From assembly GCF_025151385.1 (NCBI RefSeq), contig NZ_CP102287.1, positions 3,038,001-3,102,000 of the forward strand: a stretch of 64,000 nucleotides of DNA, written 5' to 3'. Below the pieces are notes generated by a model, which was not told where the DNA came from, did no database searches, and saw nothing but the letters and a program-made list of their open reading frames with translations. Below, piece by piece: positions 29,561-38,387 of this stretch (within the stretch, counting starts at the first letter, position 1; the number at the start of each line of letters is the position of its first letter). This stretch comes from Hoylesella buccalis ATCC 35310 (lineage in GTDB: Bacteria > Bacteroidota > Bacteroidia > Bacteroidales > Bacteroidaceae). The translations under genes were made by a program, and so were the position numbers.

Positions 29561-31831
29561 TTACATAATTTGTTGAATCTCTTGCAAGCCTTTTACCTTT
29601 TTCAAGCTGTTGATGATGTTCTTTACTTCTTGTCGATTATGAACGAGAACCTCGATTTTACCCATAAAAATATCTTCCTTGCTGGTCAGTGAAAGATTGT
29701 GCATGTTGACGTTCATCTCATCTGAAATGACATCCACGACATCGTGCAACATGCCTTGACGGTCGATGCCTCTGATCTCGATGGTGGCGTTGAAAAGGCG
29801 GATGTTGCGCATATCCCACTTAGCATCCAGCAATCGATTGCCGAAACTAGACTTCAGTTTGCTGGCCACAGGGCAGTTGCGCTTGTGTATTTCTACGTGG
29901 TTTTGGTTGTCAATGTAGCCCAGGATGTCGTCGCCGGGGATGGGATGACAGCAGGAGGGGAAGAGGTAGGTGTCAATGTTGCCGTCGTTGATGACGATAG
30001 CCTTCTTCCGATTGAGTGTATTATCGACGGTGAATGGCTCGGCCTTCTTATCCTGTTCGTCTTTCTTGTCATGTCCGATGAAGGGTACATACTTGAGCCA
30101 ATTGCTGGGTGAGGAGCTTTTCTTTTTCTTGTTCAGCTCGTCCAAGTCTTTTTCTGTCAAGATAACCGACTTATTACCGATACACAAAAACAGGCTCTCA
30201 TGTTTCTTTAAGTTATGAAATTCGCATAACTTGTCGAGGACGGATGTGGTCATTTCCATGTCATTGCGCTCCAACCAGGCGTTGAGAAATGCTTCGCCTT
30301 GCTTTTGTATCTCTCTGTTGTTGCGCCTGAGGATGGCCTGTATCTTTGCTTTAGCCTTGGCTGTGGTGGCAAAGTTGAGCCAAGAGGGCTGCACATGTTG
30401 CGACTTGCTGGTTAATATCTCTACCTGATCACCACTTTGTAGCTTATGACTCAGCGGAACCAACTTATGATTGACCTTGGCTCCGATACAATGACTGCCC
30501 AGTAGGGTGTGTATCTGGAAAGCAAAGTCGAGCGCAGTGCAGCCGGCAGGCATGGTCTTGATTTCGCCCTTGGGGGTGAACACGAATATCTCGGAGGCGA
30601 AGAGGTTCAGCTTGATGGCATCGAGAAAGTCCATGGCATCGGGCTGTGGGTCGTCCAAAATCTCCTTGATGGTGCGCAACCATTCATTCAGTTCGTTCTC
30701 ATCCTCGGTATATTCACCTTTGTCTTTGTATTTCCAGTGAGCAGCAAAGCCTTGTTCGGCCACCTCGTTCATGCGGTCACTGCGTATCTGAACTTCAATC
30801 CAACGGCCTTGTTTGCTCATCAAAGTGACGTGTAGGGCTTGATATCCGTTGGCCTTTGGATGGCTCAACCAGTCGCGCAGTCGGTCGGGATGCGACTTGT
30901 AGATGCGGCTGATGGCCACATATATTTTAAAGCATTCGTCAATTTCGTCGGCCCTTACCTTTGGTGTGAAGATGATTCGTACGGCCAAGATGTCGTAAAT
31001 TTCGTCGAAGGTGACATGCTTCGTTTGCATCTTGTTCCATATAGAGTATGGACTTTTGACTCTTGCTTTCAGCTCATAGTCAATGCCCATGGCATCAAGG
31101 GTCTCCTTGATGGGCGCCGTGAACAGCTCGAAGAGGCGGTCACGTTGCTCCTTTGTGAAGGAAAGCTTGTTGGTAATGTTGGCGTATTCTTCGGGATGCT
31201 CGAACCGGAAGCTGAGGTTTTCCAGTTCGGTCTTAATCTTATTCAGGCCCAATCGATTCGCCAATGGCGCATATATATATAAGGTTTCGCCGGCTATCTT
31301 GTACTGTTTGTTGGCTGGTTGCGACTGCAAAGTGCGCATGTTGTGCAGGCGGTCACATATTTTAATAAGGATAACGCGGATGTCATCGCTCATGGTGAGC
31401 AACAGTTTCTTGAAGTTTTCCGCCTGAGCCGATGCCCTGTCGCCGAAGATGCCTCCACTAATTTTGGTGAGTCCATCGACTATTTGTGCAATCTTGGGGC
31501 CGAATATATTCTCAATGTCCTCAACGGTATAGTCGGTATCTTCCACCACATCGTGCAGAAGTGCCGAGCAGATGCTGGTTGACCCCAGTCCCATCTCCTC
31601 ACAAGCAATCTGCGCTACGGCGATGGGGTGCATGATGTACGGCTCGCCCGAGAGACGTCTTACGCCTTTGTGTGCTTGACGTGCGAAGTTGAAGGCCTTG
31701 GTGATGATGTCTACCTTCTTTCTGTGACGGGAAGCCAAATAGGTGTCCAGCAGATGTTGGAACGCATCTTGGATGGTTTTTTCTTCCTGTTCGTCTTTAC
31801 TTTCTTTATCTTGAATCTCTTGATTGTCCAT
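29561..31831 (-). CDS. RelA/SpoT family bifunctional (p)ppGpp synthetase/hydrolase
   Basis: A 756-residue long RSH enzyme controlling the stringent response. The N-terminal HD hydrolase has LLHDVVEDTD (His93-Asp94) and KICDRLHNMRTL, so hydrolase activity is likely intact. The synthetase domain follows (about 230-360, with YSIWNKMQTK, YDILAVRIIF and GYQALHVTLM), then a TGS domain (about 405-465), a zinc-finger-like region and a C-terminal ACT domain. The ATG at 31831 is preferred; a reading from 31837 would start with TTG. It is the last gene of the parA-parB-DUF5683-mltD run, 28 bases after mltD. Confidence 0.95.
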   Translation of the reverse strand: MDNQEIQDKESKDEQEEKTIQDAFQHLLDTYLASRHRKKVDIITKAFNFARQAHKGVRRLSGEPYIMHPIAVAQIACEEMGLGSTSICSALLHDVVEDTDYTVEDIENIFGPKIAQIVDGLTKISGGIFGDRASAQAENFKKLLLTMSDDIRVILIKICDRLHNMRTLQSQPANKQYKIAGETLYIYAPLANRLGLNKIKTELENLSFRFEHPEEYANITNKLSFTKEQRDRLFELFTAPIKETLDAMGIDYELKARVKSPYSIWNKMQTKHVTFDEIYDILAVRIIFTPKVRADEIDECFKIYVAISRIYKSHPDRLRDWLSHPKANGYQALHVTLMSKQGRWIEVQIRSDRMNEVAEQGFAAHWKYKDKGEYTEDENELNEWLRTIKEILDDPQPDAMDFLDAIKLNLFASEIFVFTPKGEIKTMPAGCTALDFAFQIHTLLGSHCIGAKVNHKLVPLSHKLQSGDQVEILTSKSQHVQPSWLNFATTAKAKAKIQAILRRNNREIQKQGEAFLNAWLERNDMEMTTSVLDKLCEFHNLKKHESLFLCIGNKSVILTEKDLDELNKKKKSSSPSNWLKYVPFIGHDKKDEQDKKAEPFTVDNTLNRKKAIVINDGNIDTYLFPSCCHPIPGDDILGYIDNQNHVEIHKRNCPVASKLKSSFGNRLLDAKWDMRNIRLFNATIEIRGIDRQGMLHDVVDVISDEMNVNMHNLSLTSKEDIFMGKIEVLVHNRQEVKNIINSLKKVKGLQEIQQIM

Positions 31832-31859
31832 ACTCAATTCTCCCCATGATGGTTGAGCG

Positions 31860-33227
31860 TTACCTCACCCTTATTTTCTTTCCTTTCCTGATGTTATTAC
31901 TTTTCAGGCCATTGAGCCTCTTGAGCTTCTTAACGGTCGTATGGTTGCGAGCAGCGATTTCGGATAATGTATCTCCTCCTCTAACGGTAACTGACTTGCT
32001 TGACGAACGTCTTCTTCGGCTACTGCGTGACGATTTACGCCTGCTGCGTTTGCTTTTGCTCCTGCTGTAGCTCTTGCGTGAGCTGTATGCCGATGTCCTG
32101 CCGCTCGAATAGCTGGGTACCTCTTGCGCTACTTCCACCTCTGATCGCTTGGTCAGCAGCACGTCGGCATTGTAAGCATATACCGAATCCTCTTGATCGA
32201 TGAACGAATTAATCTTATCCACGGGCAGACGAAGAGTGGATGGCTTGGTGTATCCGATGACGATGTCCTTGCGATATTGCGGATTGAGCGACCGAACAAG
32301 CTCCTCATCCACGTTCAACACTTGTGCGATTTGCTTGAAATGAACGTCGCGGCTGACGAGGATGGTATCTGTCTTGGCTGGCAAGTCTGTTGTCATTGGG
32401 CAGATGTTGTGCTCGCAGTAGTAGTTCATGATGTAATTGGCTGCGATGAATGCCGGTACATATCCCCGTGTTTCGCGTGGCAAGTAGGGGTATATTTTCC
32501 AGTAATCCTTGCTGCCACCGGCACGATGGATGGCCTGTGTGAGTTTGTCTGGACCACAGTTGTAGGCTGCGATAACCAGGTTCCAGTCGCCAAAGATGCG
32601 GTATAGGTCGCTCAAGTAATTGGCTGCGGCGTACGAAGACTTGATGGGATCGCATCGCTCGTCAAGCAAAGAGTTGATTTCCAGACCGTAATTCTTGGCG
32701 GTAGTCAACATGAATTGCCACAGTCCCGTGGCACCTACACGCGACACGGCCTTGGGATTGAGTCCTGATTCAATCACCGGAAGGTATTTTAGCTCGAGTG
32801 GCAGGCTGTACGTTTCTAAGGCCTGTTCGAAGATGGGCATGTAAAAATTGGAGGCACCCAGCATGATACCTACTGCGTTGCGCAGCTCGTTGCTGTACCG
32901 GTCGATGAACTTTTGTACCACGTTGTTGTATGGCATCTCCATAATTGTGGGCAAACGGCGCAGGCGATCCTTATAAACATCTGGCTCGTAAGTCTTATTT
33001 ACGTTTGGAAAGTTGCAATCAGCATCGCGTTTCAGGTATGTCTTGGTGTTGTAAAGGTGAAGCAGACTGTCAATCTCAGACGTCATAGCTTCGGGTAAGT
33101 CAAATGTTTCGTTTTCACCTTTTTCATTCGTCACGGTGATTTCTGTGTCGTCATCAACGACCTGCGCTTGCAGTGATGATGAGAATACAACAAGCAGGGT
33201 GACTATGAATAAATAAATCTTCTTCAT
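31860..33227 (-). CDS. Membrane-bound lytic murein transglycosylase D-like (SLT + LysM)
   Basis: A 455-residue exported peptidoglycan lyase. It has a signal peptide (MKKIYLFIVTLLVVFSSSLQAQ) and an SLT domain with the catalytic glutamate in LPVIESGLNPKAVSRVGATG (Glu153), then LWQFMLTTAKNYGL and YNCGPDKLTQAI. A serine/arginine-rich linker (residues 365-405) leads to one C-terminal LysM (VRGGDTLSEIAARNHTTVKKL, about 408-455). It cleaves glycan strands during cell-wall turnover. Unlike E. coli MltD, which is a lipoprotein, there is no lipobox. It sits between DUF5683 and relA/spoT, a gene order common in Bacteroidetes. Confidence 0.92.
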   Translation of the reverse strand: MKKIYLFIVTLLVVFSSSLQAQVVDDDTEITVTNEKGENETFDLPEAMTSEIDSLLHLYNTKTYLKRDADCNFPNVNKTYEPDVYKDRLRRLPTIMEMPYNNVVQKFIDRYSNELRNAVGIMLGASNFYMPIFEQALETYSLPLELKYLPVIESGLNPKAVSRVGATGLWQFMLTTAKNYGLEINSLLDERCDPIKSSYAAANYLSDLYRIFGDWNLVIAAYNCGPDKLTQAIHRAGGSKDYWKIYPYLPRETRGYVPAFIAANYIMNYYCEHNICPMTTDLPAKTDTILVSRDVHFKQIAQVLNVDEELVRSLNPQYRKDIVIGYTKPSTLRLPVDKINSFIDQEDSVYAYNADVLLTKRSEVEVAQEVPSYSSGRTSAYSSRKSYSRSKSKRSRRKSSRSSRRRRSSSKSVTVRGGDTLSEIAARNHTTVKKLKRLNGLKSNNIRKGKKIRVR

Positions 33228-33269
33228 GATTGGTTTCTTGTCTGTTTATTTGTTTGGCTATCTTTTGTT

Positions 33270-34016
33270 TCAGAATCTGAGGCTACAATGTATGCCCAGC
33301 CCGCCAGATTTCAAGGGATTTCTGTTCATATTGGTGTTGACAACCGTGGGTTCTAGGCGCAAACTCAAGTCGTCAGAGATGTCAAACTCTGACAAAGAGG
33401 CGTCAACGTAGGCATCGATCACCGACAAAGCGTAGACCCCGATGAGCGTGAAGAAGCTCAAGTCGCGCCAACGACGGTAGCGATCCTTGCGTTTTCTGAA
33501 CAATTCTTTATATCTATCAATGTTCGATGCGTCGATTTGGTTGCCTAAATGCAGAAACTGGGTGTAGCTCTGCGATTGCGGATCGTTGTCCATCAGGTCG
33601 ATGTAAGCTTGCGAATAGTCGTGATACATCTGGTTATTCCAGCGCATGGCATAGTAGCAGCCCACAAAACCACCATAGACAATGGGCAGCTTCCAGTATT
33701 TCCGGTTGTAGATTTGACCAGCTCCTGGCAGCACAACAGCCAGCCACATGGCTCGTTTGGCATCGGGTCGCCAGGTGTTCCAGTCGCGTTTGATTTTCTT
33801 CGCGGCCTTTTCTGTTTGTGCGAAGACAAGGGTGTCTGATGGGTTGACGGCCTTTTCTGCGGGAATGGCCTTGGCGTTGTTTTCTCCGATAATGACGCGT
33901 GGGTCGGTGTCCTTGATGCTGTCGCCCACTTGAATCTGGGCCTGACACCATGCTGCACACAGCAGAATGGCGCACGTCAAGCCGATACGAAGGGACGATG
34001 ATAGGTTGTCACGCAT
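33270..34016 (-). CDS. DUF5683 domain-containing protein
   Basis: A 248-residue exported protein of a Bacteroidetes family of unknown function. A signal peptide (ILLCAAWCQAQ) is followed by a region with hydrophobic helices (PDAKRAMWLAVVLPGAGQIYNRKYWKLPIVYGGFVGCYYAM and FFTLIGVYALSVIDAYVDASL), which suggests a small membrane protein facing the periplasm. The ATG at 34016 is preferred over a GTG three codons earlier. It lies 18 bases downstream of parB and 42 upstream of mltD, so the set probably links chromosome partition, wall turnover and the stringent response only by shared transcription. Confidence 0.85.
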   Translation of the reverse strand: MRDNLSSSLRIGLTCAILLCAAWCQAQIQVGDSIKDTDPRVIIGENNAKAIPAEKAVNPSDTLVFAQTEKAAKKIKRDWNTWRPDAKRAMWLAVVLPGAGQIYNRKYWKLPIVYGGFVGCYYAMRWNNQMYHDYSQAYIDLMDNDPQSQSYTQFLHLGNQIDASNIDRYKELFRKRKDRYRRWRDLSFFTLIGVYALSVIDAYVDASLSEFDISDDLSLRLEPTVVNTNMNRNPLKSGGLGIHCSLRF

Positions 34017-34034
34017 GGTTTTCACGAAAGTAAC

Positions 34035-34943
34035 TTAGTCTTTCAGTTTGTCAAAGATGTTCATCAGCCGTTCCAATTCCTGTTCGTTGGCGAAAGGAAT
34101 GCTGATTTTGCCTTTTCCCTTGGCGCTACATGTCATTTGAACTTTTGTCTTCAGAAATGTTGATAAGCGCAGTCTCAGCACGTCAAACTCCTCAGGCAAG
34201 CCGCTCTTGGCCGAGCTATGCTTCTCTGATTTTCGCAGTTCCCCGCCGTTTTTGAGCTGTTGAGCCAGTTCTTCCACCTTTCTAACCGGGTAGCCATTCT
34301 TCTGCACTTCCTTGAACAGCTTGATTTGCATCGATGGACTTTCTACGGCCAACAAAGCACGAGCGTGCCCCATGTCAATCTCTTTCTTCTGCAAAGCCAT
34401 CTGTACTTGAGCCGGCAGCTTCAGTAAGCGCAGGTAATTGGTGATGGCCGTGCGGCTCTTTCCCACGTGCTTTGACACTTTCTCTTGCGTCATGCCGCTC
34501 TTTTCCATCAGCTTTTCGTAAGCCAATGCTATTTCGATGGCATTGAGGTCTTCGCGCTGAATGTTCTCCACCAATGCCATCTCCATGACCGTTTCATCGT
34601 CTATCGTCCGAATATACGCGGGTATAGCCTCTAGACCAACGATTTGTGAGGCGCGCCAACGACGCTCACCAGCTACGATTTGATATTTGTCGGCGGCCAC
34701 TTGGCGGAGGGTGATGGGTTGAATGATGCCAATTTCTCGAATACTTGATGCCAGTTCTTCCAACGCCTCTTGGTCAAATTCGCGACGAGGCTGGTTGGGA
34801 TTGGCTTCAATTTGTTCGATGGGCACCTCGTTGATGGTCGAACTGCCTTGCGTTTGTATATTATCTGTCGAAATGAGAGCGTCGAGCCCGCGTCCTAACG
34901 CCGGAGCTTTTGTGGAATGACTATATTTTTTTCGTACTGCCAT
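34035..34943 (-). CDS. parB: Chromosome partitioning protein ParB
   Basis: A 302-residue ParB/Spo0J protein that binds centromere-like parS sites and spreads along DNA as a CTP-dependent clamp. Visible motifs are ANPNQPRREFDQEALEELASSI, GIIQPITLR, the CTP-binding VAGERRWRASQ and MALVENIQREDLNAIEIA, then a helix-turn-helix around MTQEKVSKHVGKSRTAITNYLR and a C-terminal dimerisation region. It is 132 bases downstream of parA. I saw no intact parS palindrome in the window. Confidence 0.96.
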   Translation of the reverse strand: MAVRKKYSHSTKAPALGRGLDALISTDNIQTQGSSTINEVPIEQIEANPNQPRREFDQEALEELASSIREIGIIQPITLRQVAADKYQIVAGERRWRASQIVGLEAIPAYIRTIDDETVMEMALVENIQREDLNAIEIALAYEKLMEKSGMTQEKVSKHVGKSRTAITNYLRLLKLPAQVQMALQKKEIDMGHARALLAVESPSMQIKLFKEVQKNGYPVRKVEELAQQLKNGGELRKSEKHSSAKSGLPEEFDVLRLRLSTFLKTKVQMTCSAKGKGKISIPFANEQELERLMNIFDKLKD

Positions 34944-35075
34944 GTGTCTGTTTTACTTATAGGGAAGATGGAAAATGGTGGTTTTGGTTATGAATGGAAC
35001 AACAGAGAATGTGTGTTAACGCTCGATGAAGAGATCTGTAGAATCCTGATATTCCGCTGTCTTAGTGTCTACTAC

Positions 35076-35840
35076 TCAAGCGTTCTTGCCGATGATTTCC
35101 CTGGCCAAGTTCAGGTGGTTCTTGGCCCCCGACGAGTCGGCATCGTACAGGATGACCGGCAATCCGTGACTCGGACTTTCGCTGAGCTTCACGTTTCGCT
35201 GAATCACCGTCTTGAAGACCAGCTCCTGGAAGTGCCGCTTCACCTCGTCGTAAATCTGGTTAGCCAGTCGCAAACGACTGTCGTACATCGTCAAGAGAAA
35301 ACCTTCGATTTCCAATTTCGGGTTCAGTTTGCTCTTGATAATCTTGATGGTGTTGAGCAGTTTGCTGATACCTTCCAGGGCGAAATATTCACATTGCACG
35401 GGAATGATGACCGAGTCGGATGCCGTGAGCGCGTTTACCGTAATCAAACCCAGCGACGGACTGCAGTCAATGAGTATGTAATCGTAGTCATCGCGGATGG
35501 GATCCAAGATGTTCTTGATTACTTTTTCTCGGTTGTCCAGGTTCAACATCTCAATCTCGGCGCCCACCAGGTCGATGTGGCTCGGTATGATGTCCAGTCC
35601 GGTAATGTCTGTGGTGTAGATGGCATCACGCACGTCAGCCTTGTTGATGATGCATTCGTATAGCGAACAGTCCACCTCCTTGATGTCTACGCCCAAACCA
35701 CTGGAGGCGTTGGCCTGTGGATCGGCATCGACGATGAGTACCGATTTCTCGAGCGTAGCCAAAGATGCGCCCAGATTGATGGTGGTGGTGGTTTTGCCTA
35801 CACCACCTTTTTGATTCGCTAAAGCTATGATTTTTCCCAT
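35076..35840 (-). CDS. parA: Chromosome partitioning ATPase ParA
   Basis: A 254-residue Walker-type ATPase partner of ParB. The deviant Walker A KGGVGKTTTTINLGASLA is at residues 11-28, followed by VLIVDADPQANASSGLG and DYILIDCSPSLGLITVNAL. The ATG at 35840 starts right at MGKIIALANQKGG; a longer reading from 35966 has a non-homologous head and begins upstream of the -7 box at 35874. First gene of the five-gene minus-strand run ending in relA/spoT. Confidence 0.96.
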   Translation of the reverse strand: MGKIIALANQKGGVGKTTTTINLGASLATLEKSVLIVDADPQANASSGLGVDIKEVDCSLYECIINKADVRDAIYTTDITGLDIIPSHIDLVGAEIEMLNLDNREKVIKNILDPIRDDYDYILIDCSPSLGLITVNALTASDSVIIPVQCEYFALEGISKLLNTIKIIKSKLNPKLEIEGFLLTMYDSRLRLANQIYDEVKRHFQELVFKTVIQRNVKLSESPSHGLPVILYDADSSGAKNHLNLAREIIGKNA

Positions 35841-35873
35841 TTTCAGTATCCTTCTAAAGACATTAAATTGTTG

Positions 35874-35881
35874 CAAAGTTA
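35874..35881 (-). promoter_or_regulatory. -7 element (TAACTTTG) for parA
   Basis: Exact match on the minus strand, 34 bases before the ATG; the nearest TTTG is 14 bases upstream, shorter than usual. Confidence 0.5.
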
Positions 35882-35922
35882 CATATTTTGTATGACAAAG
35901 TACCCATTTAAACTTTTTTTCG

Positions 35923-35930
35923 TACTTTTG
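35923..35930 (+). promoter_or_regulatory. -7 element (TACTTTTG) for surE
   Basis: Exact TAnnTTTG match on the plus strand; the leader to surE would be about 100 bases and contains nested inverted repeats (35961-36019). No TTG at -33. Confidence 0.45.
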
Positions 35931-36035
35931 CATGAGAATTAATAGGAATATCACCAGCCGAATCAAGCAAATTTACTTTCTCACTTCAGAAAGTTTTCCT
36001 TGAGCTTTTCGGCTTGATTAAAAGCGTTAAAAGAG

Positions 36036-36839
36036 ATGCAGACAGAGCGACCCTTGATTTTGATTTCAAACGATGACGGCTATCATTCACCCGGCATTCA
36101 TGCCTTGGTAGACATGGTTTCCGATTTGGCAGATGTACTGGTCTGCGCACCCGAGGCGGCTCGTTCGGGCTTTTCGTGTGCTTTTTCGGCTGTTGAATAT
36201 CTGCGATTAAAGCGCAGGAAGGACATCGGAACGGCTCAAGTATGGTCGTGCAGTGGTACGCCGGTCGACTGTGTGAAGCTGGCTCTCGACCAGTTGTGCC
36301 CCGACAGGAGGCCGGCTCTCATCCTGGGCGGCATCAACCACGGCGACAATTCGTCTGTAAACAACCACTATTCGGGTACCATGGGCATCGCCATGGAAGG
36401 CTGCATGAAGTACATTCCCTCGGTGGCATTCTCCAGTTGTTATTACGAGGAGGATGCCAACCTTGAACCGTTGCGTCCATACGTGCGGATGGTGGTGAAA
36501 AAGGTGCTGGCGGACGGACTGTCTAAGGGCATCTGCTTGAACGTCAACTTTCCTGCCCGACAAGTGTTTGAGGGTATCAAAGCGTGCCGGATGACGATGG
36601 GCCGGTGGGTCAACGAGATTGTAAAACAACATCATCCGCGTCAATACGACTATTATTGGGTGGTGGGCGAGTATCTGAACGACGAGCCCGATGCCGAGGA
36701 CTCCGACCAGTGGGCACTCAATCATGGTTATGTTGCCATTACGCCCACTAAGATGGATGTCACCGCTTACGAGTTCATGGACGAGATCAGAGAATGGGGA
36801 AAACCAGTTGCCCCTTCAACTTTCAATGCCCAAGACTAA
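36036..36839 (+). CDS. surE: 5'/3'-nucleotidase SurE
   Basis: A 267-residue metal-dependent phosphatase releasing phosphate from nucleoside monophosphates. The metal site ILISNDDGYHSPGIHAL is at the N-terminus, followed by SCSGTPVDCVKLALDQL, GGINHGDNSSVNNHYSGTMG and AMEGC, all family signatures. The length is normal. It is cytoplasmic. It is divergent from parA and followed by lpxB after 91 bases, but lpxB has its own promoter. Confidence 0.96.
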   Translation: MQTERPLILISNDDGYHSPGIHALVDMVSDLADVLVCAPEAARSGFSCAFSAVEYLRLKRRKDIGTAQVWSCSGTPVDCVKLALDQLCPDRRPALILGGINHGDNSSVNNHYSGTMGIAMEGCMKYIPSVAFSSCYYEEDANLEPLRPYVRMVVKKVLADGLSKGICLNVNFPARQVFEGIKACRMTMGRWVNEIVKQHHPRQYDYYWVVGEYLNDEPDAEDSDQWALNHGYVAITPTKMDVTAYEFMDEIREWGKPVAPSTFNAQD

Positions 36840-36862
36840 CCCATGAAGGCTCTTTGAACCGC

Positions 36863-36892
36863 TTGCAGCTCGCTGAACACTCTATATTTTTG
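36863..36892 (+). promoter_or_regulatory. Bacteroidetes-type promoter for lpxB
   Basis: TTG (36863-36865), 19 bases, TATTTTTG (36885-36892), starting about 35 bases before the lpxB ATG. Confidence 0.7.
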
Positions 36893-36930
36893 AGCGTGCG
36901 CACCATACTATATTCCAAAATCATGAGCTT

Positions 36931-38079
36931 ATGAAGTATTATTTGATTGTTGGCGAAGCCAGTGGAGACTTGCATGCCTCGCACTTGATGATGGCTTTGA
37001 AAAAACAGGACAATGACGCTCGGTTTCGATTCTTCGGCGGAGACCTCATGACGGCGGTTGGGGGAGAGCGGGTGAGGCATTTCAAGGAAATGGCGTACAT
37101 GGGTTTTATCCCCGTACTGCTGCACCTGCGAACCATCTTCAAGAACATGAAAATGTGCAAAGAAGACATTGTTCGGTGGCAGCCCGATGTGGTGATTTTG
37201 GTCGACTATGCCGGATTTAACCTGAATATTGCTAAGTTCTTGAAAACCAATACAAACATACCTGCTTATTATTACATATCGCCCAAGCTTTGGGCCTGGA
37301 AGGAATACCGCATCAAGAACATCAAGCGCGATGTGGCTGAATTGTTTTCCATCCTGCCTTTCGAGGTCCCTTTCTTCGAGAAAAAACATCATTATCCCAT
37401 TCATTATGTAGGCAATCCGACAGCCGATGAGGTGCGTCAGTTTCGCGCTTCATACACCGAGAGTTTCGAGGAGTTTTGTCTCGCGAATCATCTTGACAAA
37501 AACAAACCTATTATTGCCTTGCTGGCAGGAAGCCGAAAACAGGAAATTAAGGACAATCTGCCTGCCATGATTCAGGCTGCCAACGCTTATCCAGACTACC
37601 AATCCGTGCTGGCGGGGGCGCCAGCTATTGAGGATGCTTATTACGAAGAGTACCTGACCGGCACGAACGTCGCTTTGGTAAAAAACAAGACTTATCCGTT
37701 GTTGGCCCATGCTGCGGCAGCTCTGGTGACCAGTGGTACGGCAACGCTCGAAACGGCTTTGTTCGATGTGCCGCAAGTGGTGTGTTACAAGACGCTCGTG
37801 CCCTGGCTCATACGCTTTGCGTTCAAGCATATCATTAAGGTAAAGTACATCTCTTTGGTCAACCTCATCGCTGATCGGGAAGTGGTGCGAGAACTGTTTG
37901 CCGACCGCTTTACGCTCGCGAACATCGTCAAAGAACTGGGACTTATCCTGCCGAGTGGCGGTGAACGCCCGAAAATGCTCGCCGATTATGCCGAGGTGCG
38001 TCATCAGTTGGGCGATCATGTAGCACCAGAAAATGCCGCAAAAATTATGGTTTCATTGTTGAAGGGCGAACGGCAGTAA
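36931..38079 (+). CDS. lpxB: Lipid-A-disaccharide synthase
   Basis: A 382-residue GT19 glycosyltransferase that joins UDP-2,3-diacylglucosamine and lipid X in lipid A synthesis at the inner face of the inner membrane. The N-terminus YYLIVGEASGDLHASHLM, the motif MGFIPVLLHL, YYISPKLWAWKEYRIKNIKR, IHYVGNPTADEV and LLAGSRKQEIKDNLP, and the C-terminal VTSGTATLETALFDVPQVVCYK are all diagnostic. It is full length and followed by a perfect 20-base inverted repeat. Confidence 0.96.
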   Translation: MKYYLIVGEASGDLHASHLMMALKKQDNDARFRFFGGDLMTAVGGERVRHFKEMAYMGFIPVLLHLRTIFKNMKMCKEDIVRWQPDVVILVDYAGFNLNIAKFLKTNTNIPAYYYISPKLWAWKEYRIKNIKRDVAELFSILPFEVPFFEKKHHYPIHYVGNPTADEVRQFRASYTESFEEFCLANHLDKNKPIIALLAGSRKQEIKDNLPAMIQAANAYPDYQSVLAGAPAIEDAYYEEYLTGTNVALVKNKTYPLLAHAAAALVTSGTATLETALFDVPQVVCYKTLVPWLIRFAFKHIIKVKYISLVNLIADREVVRELFADRFTLANIVKELGLILPSGGERPKMLADYAEVRHQLGDHVAPENAAKIMVSLLKGERQ

Positions 38080-38387
38080 CCGAGTGGTGTCCGATCTTTT
38101 TAATGAGTCTCTTTACTCCTTGTCTATCAGTGCTTTACAAATTCGTTTCAAAGTCTATGAGTTTGACCTGTAAAGTCATTGAGTTTGCCCGCCAAACCCA
38201 ATGACTTTGGCGGGCAAACTCAATGCTATTCATATGTGAGGGTAATGGCGTGCTGTTTCACGTTTCGTCAGAGAAGAATCTCGAATCACAGATTGCGCAA
38301 TTCAATTCGTAATTGACCGAAGGCCGGATCGTGACGACTGCCTCTTTTAGTACGCTCTATGCCGTGGTATGAAGGTCATGTTTCGGT
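38080..38387. other. 308-base convergent spacer
   Basis: Lies between lpxB (plus) and the SGNH hydrolase (minus). Apart from the family A repeat with its 20-base hairpin (38177-38225), nothing is seen. Confidence 0.6.
38155..38225. repeat. Dispersed intergenic repeat, family A (copy 2), perfect 20-base hairpin
   Basis: CATTGAGTTTGCCCGCCAAA (38177-38196) and its exact reverse complement (38206-38225) enclose the loop CCCAATGAC. A related unit, TATGAGTTTGACCTGTAAAG, precedes it. The element is 98 bases downstream of lpxB and could end transcription, but there is no T-tract. Confidence 0.8.

Noticed and set aside
38255..38275. TGTTTCACGT half of a parS-like site near 38260
   Set aside because: Only one half matches the TGTTTCACGTGAAACA palindrome; the other half (TTCGTC) does not. 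It is also not close to parAB.
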